Below are positions 19,935-27,695 of a stretch of DNA of 64,000 nucleotides, in pieces. Source of the DNA: Desulfomicrobium escambiense DSM 10707 (GTDB lineage Bacteria; Desulfobacterota; Desulfovibrionia; Desulfovibrionales; Desulfomicrobiaceae); NCBI RefSeq assembly GCF_000428825.1, contig NZ_AUAR01000022.1, positions 1 through 64,000 on the forward strand. The letters are read 5' to 3'. The position numbers and the translations under genes were made by a program. The notes below the pieces were generated by a model. It was not told the origin of the DNA. It worked only from the letters and a program-made list of their open reading frames with translations, and made no database searches. Positions within the stretch are counted from its first letter, which is position 1. Every line of letters starts with the position of its first letter.

Positions 19935-19964
19935 ATTATAGCGCATAATGTCAATGACTTACAA
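19935..19964 (-). promoter_or_regulatory. Candidate sigma-70 promoter of the hmc operon
   Basis: On the minus strand TTGTAA is followed after 18 bp by TATAAT. The -10 box is perfect and the -35 box is moderate. Transcription would begin about 260 bp before hmcA and place the ACCTCGGAGGT palindrome inside the leader. The remaining intergenic sequence (19670-20043) holds no gene. Confidence 0.35.
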
Positions 19965-20043
19965 ATATGCAATGCGAACAAATACACAAAAGCACAATGC
20001 CGCACCGAAGCCCAAAGGCCCCCAAAACGGCGGTAAGAGGTAT

Positions 20044-20081
20044 AAAAAAAGCCCGGTCTCCAAGGGGAAACCGGGCTTTTT
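20044..20081 (-). terminator. Terminator after tmcA (bidirectional form)
   Basis: A hairpin with AAAAGCCCGGT / ACCGGGCTTTT arms has A-runs on one side and T-runs on the other. It lies 19 bp after the tmcA stop and separates the tmc transcript from the hmc promoter region. Confidence 0.9.
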
Positions 20082-20099
20082 GAACGGAACCGAAAAGAA

Positions 20100-20489
20100 T
20101 TATTTCTTCACATGGCATTCGCCGCAGGCCACAGGGCCTTTCTTCTTTTCGACGTGACACGACTTGCACTGGCGGTGGTACGCCATGCGCAGGCCGGGCT
20201 GGGAGCCCTGGGCTTTCAGGGTATGGCATTCCGAGCAGGCCTGATCTTCGGAACTTTCGCCCTCCACGAGCTTGCCGTCCTTGTAGACGTGATGGCATGC
20301 GGCGCAATCTTCGATCGCCGCCTTCTCGTTGTGGGTGTCATGATCGAAGGCGCTGACGGGTCGTTCCAAGGTTCCGAAGGCCTCGACCTTCAGAACCGTG
20401 TCCTCCTGGGAAAAAGCCGGAACGCTGCACAGCGTGACGCAGAGCGCGACGAAGCAATAGATGGCGTATCTGTATAGTTTATGTCTCAT
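20100..20489 (-). CDS. tmcA: Tetraheme cytochrome c3 of the Tmc complex (TmcA)
   Basis: This is a periplasmic cytochrome of about 129 aa with a Sec signal (cleaved near VPAFSQ) and four CxxCH motifs (CAACHH, CSECH, CKSCH, CGECH). Early His residues (FDHDTH) serve as axial ligands. Size and heme spacing fit the type II tetraheme cytochrome c3 of Tmc, which takes electrons from the soluble type I cytochrome. The ATG at 20489 is preferred over the GTG at 20492 by spacing to GGGG. It is the last gene of the tmc unit. Confidence 0.93.
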   Translation of the reverse strand: MRHKLYRYAIYCFVALCVTLCSVPAFSQEDTVLKVEAFGTLERPVSAFDHDTHNEKAAIEDCAACHHVYKDGKLVEGESSEDQACSECHTLKAQGSQPGLRMAYHRQCKSCHVEKKKGPVACGECHVKK

Positions 20490-20498
20490 CACTCACCC

Positions 20499-21815
20499 CT
20501 AGACAGCATTTGGTTTTTCCATGCAATCGTAGATAATCTCACCAAGGAACTTGAGCTGCATGTCCAGTTTGTACTTGTGGATAATATCCTCAAGTCCACC
20601 GTGACAGTTATGGCACGGGGCAATGCACACCTTGACGCCGGTGGCCTGAAGCTGTTCAGCCTTGACTCTGTTGCTTTCCACGCGGGAGTTCTTGAATGGC
20701 GGCCCGCAGTTGATGACACCGCCGCCCGCGGCGCAGCAGTAGTTGTGTTCCCGGTTGGGCGTCATCTCGATGAAGTTGGGGCAAAAGGCCCGCACCACTT
20801 CGCGCGCCTTTTCGTGCAGACCTCGGCCGCGCACGACGTTGCACGGATCGTGGAAGGTCACGGGCTCCTCGAACAGCTTGGCGACCTTGATCTTCCCTTC
20901 GTTCAGCAGGTCCCAGTAAAACTCCAGGGCGTGCACGACCGGAATGGGGGGCATGCGCCAGCCGAGAACGCGGTTGCCCGTATCGTATACGGAGCGGAAG
21001 GCGTGACCGCACTCGCCCATGACGATCTTCTTGACCCGCAGCCTGGCCGCCGTTTCGAAATGCAGGCGCTTCAGGCGTCCCATCATCTCGGAGTCGCCCG
21101 TGTACATGGCCATGTCGGAGTTGTCCCAGCCGGGGGTAGCCGGCATGGTCCAGTCCATGCCCGCCTCGTTCATGATGGCCGCGGCCTGGTAGATGAGCTG
21201 GGTCCGGAACTTGGGCTCGGGCCCGATGACCGAGTACATGATCTCGGCCCCTTCCTTCTCCAGCGGGATGCGCGCGTTGGGCAGTTCTTCGCGCATCTCG
21301 TCCTCCTGCCAGTGCAGGGCGTCGATCCACTCGTCGTCCTTGACCCACATCTGGTTCATGGTCGCAGAATGGGAATGAGCCGTATCCTGGATGTAGAGCG
21401 GCGTGATCTCCAGTTTGTGTGAAATGCGGCGCACCAGCGACATCATGTAGGCGATATCGATTCCGAAGGGACAGTACTGCACGCAGCGGCGGCACATGTT
21501 GCACTCGGTCTGCGCCACCTGCACGGCCTGCTTCATGAATTCGGTCGAGACCTTGCCCTTCTTGTCGAGCATCTCCCAGATGGTCTGCTTGACCTTGCCC
21601 ACCGGCGAGAACCGGGGGTCACGGTCGCGGGAGAGGTAGAAATGGCAGGCCTCGGAGCACAGTCCGCAGTGAGCGCACGTCTCGACGTACGCCTTCAGGC
21701 GGGACCCGGCCTCATTGTCGAGCACCTGATTGATCGTCTTCTCGATCCTCTCGGGGGTCAGCTTTTCGGCCCCCCTTTCAATACCTTCGTCCTTTATCCA
21801 GACGCGTTCTTTCAT
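20499..21815 (-). CDS. tmcB: Tmc complex cytoplasmic iron-sulfur subunit TmcB (HdrD/DsrK-like)
   Basis: This is a 438-aa paralogue of HmcF. It carries two [4Fe-4S] motifs (CAHCGLCSEAC, CNMCRRCVQYC) and the CCG-type clusters (DPCNVVRGRG; YCCAAGGGV...CHNCHGG). It is expected to be the cytoplasmic electron-accepting or thiol/disulfide module of Tmc. GAGGAG precedes the start, 15 bp after tmcC. Confidence 0.92.
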   Translation of the reverse strand: MKERVWIKDEGIERGAEKLTPERIEKTINQVLDNEAGSRLKAYVETCAHCGLCSEACHFYLSRDRDPRFSPVGKVKQTIWEMLDKKGKVSTEFMKQAVQVAQTECNMCRRCVQYCPFGIDIAYMMSLVRRISHKLEITPLYIQDTAHSHSATMNQMWVKDDEWIDALHWQEDEMREELPNARIPLEKEGAEIMYSVIGPEPKFRTQLIYQAAAIMNEAGMDWTMPATPGWDNSDMAMYTGDSEMMGRLKRLHFETAARLRVKKIVMGECGHAFRSVYDTGNRVLGWRMPPIPVVHALEFYWDLLNEGKIKVAKLFEEPVTFHDPCNVVRGRGLHEKAREVVRAFCPNFIEMTPNREHNYCCAAGGGVINCGPPFKNSRVESNRVKAEQLQATGVKVCIAPCHNCHGGLEDIIHKYKLDMQLKFLGEIIYDCMEKPNAV

Positions 21816-21830
21816 AGCGTTCTCCTCTTT

Positions 21831-22490
21831 TTACCAATCCTTGACGTGGCGCACCATGCCGAACTCGGAACCGATGTATGCCCTGGTCAAGGGAGCCAGA
21901 AGCATGTGACTCAGACGCGTGAAGGGGATGGCCACGAGCAGGAGCTCGGCGCACAGCATGTGCAGGATGACCATGGTCATGTAGTCGCCCAGCTGATGGT
22001 AGGCGAGGACGCCCGTCACGAACGGCGAGGCCACGAGGGCGAGGAGGGCGAAATCCGTCCAGTCGGTGACATATTTGACTTCGGGCCGCACGACCCGGCG
22101 CACGCCGAAGAAGATGCAGGCGCCGATCACGGCAAAGGCGATGATGTCGGCCACGGCGTCGGGGATGGTCACCCAGCCGATGCCGAAGCCTTCCTCGATC
22201 ATGATCTGGTGCGCGGACACGAAGATCAGCAACGCAAAGAAGGCGATGTGAAAGAAGAACGCCACGCCCGTGAAGACGGGGTGCAGCCTCATGTTCACGG
22301 TGTTGAACGGGATGGACCAGTTGATGATGGACCTGAGCCCGTACTTGAGGGAAACGTAGTTGAGAAGGACCTGGTCCTTCTGCCTGGCGACGCTCAGGGT
22401 CGACCAGATCTTCCAGATCGACCCCAGCGCGAAGATGGTCCACGCCGCCCAGGCCAAGGGGCCGGATACCAGCAAATAAATGTCCTGCAT
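21831..22490 (-). CDS. tmcC: Tmc complex membrane cytochrome b-like subunit TmcC
   Basis: This is a 219-aa integral membrane protein, a paralogue of HmcE. It starts MQDIYLLVSGPLAWAAW and contains about five helices with paired His residues (FFFHIAFFALLIF, LHMLCAELLLVAIPF) for heme b. It should join TmcA and menaquinone to TmcB. A strong AGGAGG lies 6 nt before the ATG. Confidence 0.92.
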   Translation of the reverse strand: MQDIYLLVSGPLAWAAWTIFALGSIWKIWSTLSVARQKDQVLLNYVSLKYGLRSIINWSIPFNTVNMRLHPVFTGVAFFFHIAFFALLIFVSAHQIMIEEGFGIGWVTIPDAVADIIAFAVIGACIFFGVRRVVRPEVKYVTDWTDFALLALVASPFVTGVLAYHQLGDYMTMVILHMLCAELLLVAIPFTRLSHMLLAPLTRAYIGSEFGMVRHVKDW

Positions 22491-22501
22491 GTCGGGCCTC
22501 C

Positions 22502-23767
22502 TTATCCGATGATTTTTGCGACGGGTTCGACGATTCTCATGTACTTCCCGTCCGCGATGGCGCGAATGAGGACCTTGCTTCCATCCGGACTGAAGGTGGG
22601 ATCGAAGCACTGGTCGAAGCCCTGGCCGTAGTCCTTGCCGTCCACCGCGATGGTGAACTTGCCCTTCTTCTCGACCCGGGCTGCGACATGCTTGCTGTCG
22701 GGGGAGAATACCGGGGCGAAGCACATGTCGTACTGGCCGCCCCAAGGCTTGTCGTCGGCGAAGACCGTCCACTTGCCGTCCTGCTTGCCCAAGGCGGCAA
22801 GGCGCTTTCCGTCGGGGCTGAAGGTCATGTCCATGACCATGTCGCCAAAGGTGGTGTTCCAGGGCTTGCCGTCCACGGCCAGGGTCCAGCGGCCGTATTC
22901 GGGGCAGACGATGGCGGCCAGCTTGTCGCCGGACGGGCTGAACTGCTGCTGCCAAGTCTGGAAGAACGACGGCTGCCAGATGACCTTGCCGTCCTGGGCC
23001 ATACCCCATTTGCCGGACAGGCGCACCGGCGCCACCACCGATTTGCTCTTGGGATGGAACAGGGGCTCCCACACCTGGTTGAAGATGGCGTTCCAGGGCT
23101 TGCCGTCCACGACGATGGTGTAGTCGAACAGGTTCAGACGCACCTGCGCGGCCACGGACGAATTGTCGGCGCTGAAGCGCGGGCTCCAGGCGTTGACGAA
23201 ATTGACGTCCCAGGCTTCCCCATCCACGGCCACGGAAAAGATGCCGTCCTTGAACTTGAAGACTTCGGCCTGCCCCAGGGGGATGGTCTGCACCACGGCG
23301 GCGGATTTCTTTCCGTCGGCGCTCAGATGAAAATTGTTGGCGTTGGCGTAGAGGTTTTCCCAAGCCACGCCGTCCACGACCATGCCGTACGTCATGGAGT
23401 CGGCGACGCAGCAGGCGATGACCGATCCGTCCTTGGAAAACATGGTGTTGAACAGGAAGCCGAAGCTTTCCTCCCACTGTTCGCCGTCGACGCACATGGT
23501 CCAGTCGCCCTGGTCGTTGGCCAGACCGGCCAGACGCCCGTCAGGTGAGTACCGCAGATACCAGATACGCTCATACCTGGGTTCCCAGCACGATCCGTTG
23601 ACGCAGACGCTGAATTCGCCCTCGCCGGTCTTGACGACTGCACCCACCTGCTCGCCGTCCGGGCTGGCCTGGTTTTCCTCCCGCCACTCAACGTCGCAGT
23701 CACATTCGGTCAAGTCGGCCACGGTTCTGGAGCCTACGCCCCAATCCCAGGCAGAATAGTCACTCAT
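22502..23767 (-). CDS. tmcD: Tmc complex protein TmcD (beta-propeller repeats)
   Basis: This is a 421-aa protein without signal peptide or membrane segment, so it is probably cytoplasmic. It consists of about nine repeats of roughly 45 aa, each pairing a FSPDGK-like turn with a VDGKPW-like turn, which should form a WD40-like propeller. D. vulgaris has tmcD of unknown function with the other tmc genes. A role in assembling or docking TmcB is plausible but unproven. The ATG at 23767 has AAGGAGG at ideal spacing. It is the first gene of the tmc unit here. Confidence 0.88.
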   Translation of the reverse strand: MSDYSAWDWGVGSRTVADLTECDCDVEWREENQASPDGEQVGAVVKTGEGEFSVCVNGSCWEPRYERIWYLRYSPDGRLAGLANDQGDWTMCVDGEQWEESFGFLFNTMFSKDGSVIACCVADSMTYGMVVDGVAWENLYANANNFHLSADGKKSAAVVQTIPLGQAEVFKFKDGIFSVAVDGEAWDVNFVNAWSPRFSADNSSVAAQVRLNLFDYTIVVDGKPWNAIFNQVWEPLFHPKSKSVVAPVRLSGKWGMAQDGKVIWQPSFFQTWQQQFSPSGDKLAAIVCPEYGRWTLAVDGKPWNTTFGDMVMDMTFSPDGKRLAALGKQDGKWTVFADDKPWGGQYDMCFAPVFSPDSKHVAARVEKKGKFTIAVDGKDYGQGFDQCFDPTFSPDGSKVLIRAIADGKYMRIVEPVAKIIG

Positions 23768-23930
23768 ACACACCCTCCTTACCAACTTGGTTACGCCCAA
23801 AACTTGTCACGGTCGCCCGATGATCACGGCAGAAATCCGTCCCGGGTCCCGTCATTTCCTGTTATGAAATTACCCCTCCAGCACTGCTTTACTACCCATT
23901 TTTTTTTGTGATCCCGCTATCATGGTAATC

Positions 23931-23972
23931 AGAGTCTGTAAACACCATTTTCATTTCAGACTCTTTGAGTCT
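23931..23972. promoter_or_regulatory. Clustered inverted repeats upstream of tmcD
   Basis: AGACTC-TTT-GAGTCT is a perfect dyad at 23958-23972, and AGAGTCTG at 23931-23938 is the exact reverse complement of CAGACTCT at 23957-23964. Three half-sites thus lie within 42 bp, about 165-205 bp before tmcD. This looks like a multi-site operator or activator region. The rest of the 466-bp gap (23768-24233) has no gene. Confidence 0.4.
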
Positions 23973-24140
23973 ACAACTTTTCGGATTCACCTTGTACGAA
24001 TATAACGCCACAACAACGCTGAACGAACGAATTCCGACTGGGCATATCAATATTACATGCGATAGCAGCCAACAAACCAGAATTGTTGAACACGACAGTG
24101 CGTTCCAGACGAATTGAGCGTCGACGAACACGCGTTGAAA

Positions 24141-24165
24141 TAAAACAACCCGGTCAAGCCGGGTT
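24141..24165 (-). terminator. Terminator after the membrane-protein gene
   Basis: AACCCGG / CCGGGTT arms with a 5-nt loop are followed on the minus strand by GTTTTATTT. It lies about 70 bp after the stop of the gene at 24234. Confidence 0.7.
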
Positions 24166-24233
24166 ATTCGGAGGGCGGAAGGGCCGAAAGAAAAAAAGCG
24201 GGTTTGGTCCGGCCGCAGGCTGCGGCAGACCGG

Positions 24234-25010
24234 TCAGAGGGAGTCGGACTTGTCCTCCAGGATATCGACGGGAGGCGCTGAAGGCAGGCCCTTGGGCGTA
24301 TCGGCGGTGACATCGATGGGCTTCGGCGAAACCACCGCGCCCTTGCTGTCGATCATTGTCCGTTCGTCGAGGATGGCGATCCCCAGACGGTCCATGACCT
24401 CGCGCTTGTAGTCGTATTCCATGTTCTTCTTGCGCAGCTTGTAGTTGAGCACCATGCGCACCACCCCGAAGATGGTGCCCGCGGCCAGCACGCAGCCAAG
24501 GCCGATGAGCAGGAACCGGGATGCGGCCTCGCCGAATCTGGCCAGAAAGTCCATGATGGCGCCCATGTTGTACACCACGCCGATCAGGGCCCCCAGGAGC
24601 AGAAGGGTCAGCAGAAAAGGCAACTGGAAACAGAAGTTTGCGGTTCTGGCCAGCTTCCCGGCGAACCCTTCGAGCCCGTCCTCCTTGAAGACCGCCTGAC
24701 CGCGCTGGCCGTAGAGAAAGGAATTGAAGGCCACGACCACGATCCCGGTGAGGAAGGTCAGGGCCACCGGTGCGGCGAAGGACACCAAGAAATAGGCTTT
24801 CCAGGGAAAGGGTACGTCGACGGGCTTGCCCGTGACCGCCACCTCGTCGATGCCCAGCTGGTAGACCCAGCAGACGAGGAAGATGAGCACCTCGACCACG
24901 ATCAACAGCTGGACGTACCTCCTGAAGAGGTCCTTGATCTCGTAGTCGTCGAAGAGCGAGGCGACTCCCTTTCTTCTACCGCCGCTCTTGGTCTTCTGAT
25001 TGTCCTGCAT
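24234..25010 (-). CDS. Conserved-looking inner-membrane protein of unknown function
   Basis: This 258-aa product belongs to no family I recognise. It has a charged N-terminus, four clear transmembrane helices (about 33-52, 72-95, 125-150, 163-185), and a cytoplasmic tail of about 70 residues that is basic first (NYKLRKKNMEYDYKREV) and Pro/Asp-rich at the end. It is read in the same direction as tmcD but separated from it by a terminator. No catalytic motif is visible. Confidence 0.75.
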   Translation of the reverse strand: MQDNQKTKSGGRRKGVASLFDDYEIKDLFRRYVQLLIVVEVLIFLVCWVYQLGIDEVAVTGKPVDVPFPWKAYFLVSFAAPVALTFLTGIVVVAFNSFLYGQRGQAVFKEDGLEGFAGKLARTANFCFQLPFLLTLLLLGALIGVVYNMGAIMDFLARFGEAASRFLLIGLGCVLAAGTIFGVVRMVLNYKLRKKNMEYDYKREVMDRLGIAILDERTMIDSKGAVVSPKPIDVTADTPKGLPSAPPVDILEDKSDSL

Positions 25011-25247
25011 TGTATCTCCGTGTTGCGCCGGCCGTCGGCGGGCGGCAACTTCGCGTCTGAAATCCGAGTGTTCCGGTTCCTGTTGCGGCTGGACCGCGCC
25101 GTCACCGCCGCATCCGACGGCGAGGCGCCCAGCTGGTTTCCGGCGCCAAGCCGCCGGACAGTCCTGAGGGTTGAGTTCCGCCCTGCTTCGGATTAGGCAT
25201 GAGAGCTTCGTTCACGAATCCCAACAATAGCCTTAGCGGGTATTTCC

Positions 25248-26609
25248 ATGAGCCATTTTGACATCATTGTCATCGGGGCGGGACCGGGCGGTTATGCCGC
25301 AGCTCTTCTCGCCAGTCAAAGAGGAAAAACGGTCGCCCTCATAGAAAAAGAACACCTCGGCGGGACCTGCCTGAACTGGGGCTGCATCCCCACCAAACTC
25401 TACCTCGGCGCCACTGCGCCCCTTGAGGGGCTGCACGCCCAATCCAGGCTGCGCCTGTGCAGCGGGTCCATCGCAGTTGATATGCCCGCGCTGAAAAAAC
25501 GCAAGGGCGCCTTCGTCTCGGCCACGCACAAGGCCATGTCCTCCCGCCTCGAAAAGGACGGAGTGGCCCTGATCCGGGGCGCGGCCGAGCTGACCGGGGC
25601 CACGACCCTGCGTGTCGCCGACGAATCGGTGCGCGAGCTGTCCTTCTCTGCGCTCGTCATCGCCACCGGCTCCTCATCCAACTGGTTCCCCGGCCTTGAG
25701 CCGGACCACGAGCGCATCCTCGACTCCACGGACCTGCTTGATCTGGAAGAGGCGCCCGAAAGCCTGGCCGTCATCGGCGCCGGGGCCATCGGCCTGGAAA
25801 TGGCCGACTTCTGGAACCGCCTGGGAACGCGCATCGACCTCGTCGAAGCCGCGCCGCGCATCGCCCCGGCCGAGGACGAGGAGATCGCCCAGACCCTGCA
25901 CGGCATACTCAAACGCAAGAAGTGGAACATCGTCACGGGCAAGCGCGTGGCAGGCATCGTAAACGAAGGGGATGCGGTGCTGACCCGTCTGGAGGACGGC
26001 ACGGAGATCCGCAGCGCCAAGGCCCTCGTGGCAGTGGGCCGCAAACCCAACACGGCCGGGCTCGGACTCGGGACCGCCGGAATCGACACGCGCGGAGGGG
26101 GCTGGATCGCCACCGATGATTGCCTGCTGGCCGCGCCGAATATCTACGCCATTGGCGACGTCAACGGCCGCACCCTCCTGGCCCATGCCGCCGAACACCA
26201 GGGGCACTACGCCGTGCGTCACGCCCTTGGCGAGTCGACCGCGCCCTACGAACCGGGGCCCATGCCGGGCTGCATCTACGGTTCCATCGAGGTCATGCGC
26301 GCCGGCGCCACCGCCGCCGAACTGATGGCCGCCGGCACGCCCGTCCAGGTCTCCCGCGCCAACCTCGGAGCCAACCCCATCTCCCAGGCCCACGGCCAGG
26401 CCCAGGGCCTAGTCAAGGCCGTATGGTCCGACGGCGTGCTGCGGGGCCTGAGCGCCGTGGGGTACGGAGCCTCGCACCTGGTCACCCTGGCCGAGATCAT
26501 GGTCCGCGACGGCTGGACCCGCGCCACGGCCCACGAGCACATCTTCGCCCACCCGACCCTGGACGAGAGCCTGCGCGACGCCCTGACCGCCCCCCTGGAG
26601 GACAAGTGA
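25248..26609 (+). CDS. lpd: Dihydrolipoyl dehydrogenase (pyridine nucleotide-disulfide oxidoreductase)
   Basis: This 453-aa flavoprotein oxidises dihydrolipoyl groups of 2-oxoacid dehydrogenase or glycine-cleavage complexes. It has the FAD motif GAGPGGYAAA, the redox-active disulfide GGTCLNWGCIPTK, the NAD-binding GAGAIGLEMADFW, the second FAD contact IYAIGDVNG and the C-terminal HIFAHPTLDE with the active-site His-Glu pair. No other subunit of such a complex is nearby. The last bases overlap the maf start (GTGA). Confidence 0.92.
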   Translation: MSHFDIIVIGAGPGGYAAALLASQRGKTVALIEKEHLGGTCLNWGCIPTKLYLGATAPLEGLHAQSRLRLCSGSIAVDMPALKKRKGAFVSATHKAMSSRLEKDGVALIRGAAELTGATTLRVADESVRELSFSALVIATGSSSNWFPGLEPDHERILDSTDLLDLEEAPESLAVIGAGAIGLEMADFWNRLGTRIDLVEAAPRIAPAEDEEIAQTLHGILKRKKWNIVTGKRVAGIVNEGDAVLTRLEDGTEIRSAKALVAVGRKPNTAGLGLGTAGIDTRGGGWIATDDCLLAAPNIYAIGDVNGRTLLAHAAEHQGHYAVRHALGESTAPYEPGPMPGCIYGSIEVMRAGATAAELMAAGTPVQVSRANLGANPISQAHGQAQGLVKAVWSDGVLRGLSAVGYGASHLVTLAEIMVRDGWTRATAHEHIFAHPTLDESLRDALTAPLEDK

Positions 26610-27217
26610 GCCAGGGCCCGTTCCGCGCCCGCAGGCCCCTGGTCCTGGCCTCGGCCTCGCCCCGCAGACAGGCCCTGCTGGCCGGGCAGGGGCTGCATTT
26701 CGAGGTCGTCCCCAGCGCCGTGAAGGAGCCCGCGCCCGAACCCGTCGAAGCCCCGTCCGACTACGCGGCCCGCATGGCCCGCATCAAGGGCGCCGACATC
26801 GCCGCCCGCCACCCCGACAAGGTTGTGCTCTCGGCCGACACCATCGTGGTCCGGGGAACCGACATCCTCGGCAAGCCGCAGGACTGCCGCGAGGCCGTCG
26901 ACATGCTTTCGTCCCTGTCCGGCGGCTGGCACGAGGTCATCACGGGTTTCTGCGTGCTGTGCGAACGCGACGCCCTGGCCGTCTGCCACACCGTGACGAC
27001 CAGGGTGCACATGGCCGCCAACTCCCCGGAAATGCTCGCGGCCTACGTGGCCACGGGCGAACCCATGGACAAGGCCGGCGCCTACGGCATCCAGGGCATC
27101 GGCGCCTTCCTGGTGGACGAGGTGCAGGGTTCCTACACCAATGTAGTCGGTTTGCCCCTGCGTTCGATCCTGAACATCCTCCTGGAAATCGGAGCCATCG
27201 GAGTGGCCGATGCCTGA
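26606..27217 (+). CDS. maf: Maf-family nucleoside triphosphate pyrophosphatase
   Basis: This 203-aa house-cleaning enzyme hydrolyses non-canonical or excess NTPs to NMP and pyrophosphate. Family marks are LASASPRRQALL at the N-terminus, the catalytic Asp in VVLSADTIVV, GKPQDCREA and DKAGAYGIQGIGAFLVD. It starts with GTG inside the lpd stop codon and overlaps pgpA by 8 nt, so lpd-maf-pgpA are translationally coupled. Confidence 0.93.
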   Translation: MSQGPFRARRPLVLASASPRRQALLAGQGLHFEVVPSAVKEPAPEPVEAPSDYAARMARIKGADIAARHPDKVVLSADTIVVRGTDILGKPQDCREAVDMLSSLSGGWHEVITGFCVLCERDALAVCHTVTTRVHMAANSPEMLAAYVATGEPMDKAGAYGIQGIGAFLVDEVQGSYTNVVGLPLRSILNILLEIGAIGVADA

Positions 27218-27692
27218 AACCAAACCCGAACCACTCTCCTCCCGACTGGCGACCCATCTGGCCACCCTCGGCCCGGCCGGGCGCATGCCCAAGGCCCCGG
27301 GCACGTGGGGCTCCCTGGCGGCCGCCGCCGCGGCCCCCGTTCTGTTCCTGCCCCTGCCCCTCTGGGCGCGCCTCGCGGTCCTGGCCGTCCTCTTTCCCGT
27401 CGGAGCCTGGTGCGCCGGACGGACCGAAAAGTGTCTGTGCTGCAAGGACCCGTCCTGCGTGGTGGTTGACGAACTGTGGGGGCAGTGGATCGCCCTGCTC
27501 CCCCTGGGCGCGGCCGAGCCGCTGTGGATCGTCCCGGCCTTTCTGCTCTTCCGCCTCTTCGACATCGCCAAGCCCTGGCCCGTGCGGGCCTCGGAGCGCT
27601 GGCTGCCCGGTGGCTGGGGCATCATGATCGACGACGGGCTGGCCGGCCTGTACGCCCTGCTCGTCCTGCTGGTCTGCCGCGCCCTGTTCTAG
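27210..27692 (+). CDS. pgpA: Phosphatidylglycerophosphatase A
   Basis: This 160-aa membrane enzyme removes the phosphate from phosphatidylglycerol phosphate. The N-terminal PKAPGTWGSLAA, the motif VVVDELWGQW with acidic residues, and FRLFDIAKPWPV are typical of PgpA. Three to four hydrophobic helices are visible. An unusual CLCCKDPSC insertion lies before the VDE motif. Confidence 0.9.
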   Translation: MPETKPEPLSSRLATHLATLGPAGRMPKAPGTWGSLAAAAAAPVLFLPLPLWARLAVLAVLFPVGAWCAGRTEKCLCCKDPSCVVVDELWGQWIALLPLGAAEPLWIVPAFLLFRLFDIAKPWPVRASERWLPGGWGIMIDDGLAGLYALLVLLVCRALF

Positions 27693-27695
27693 ACC

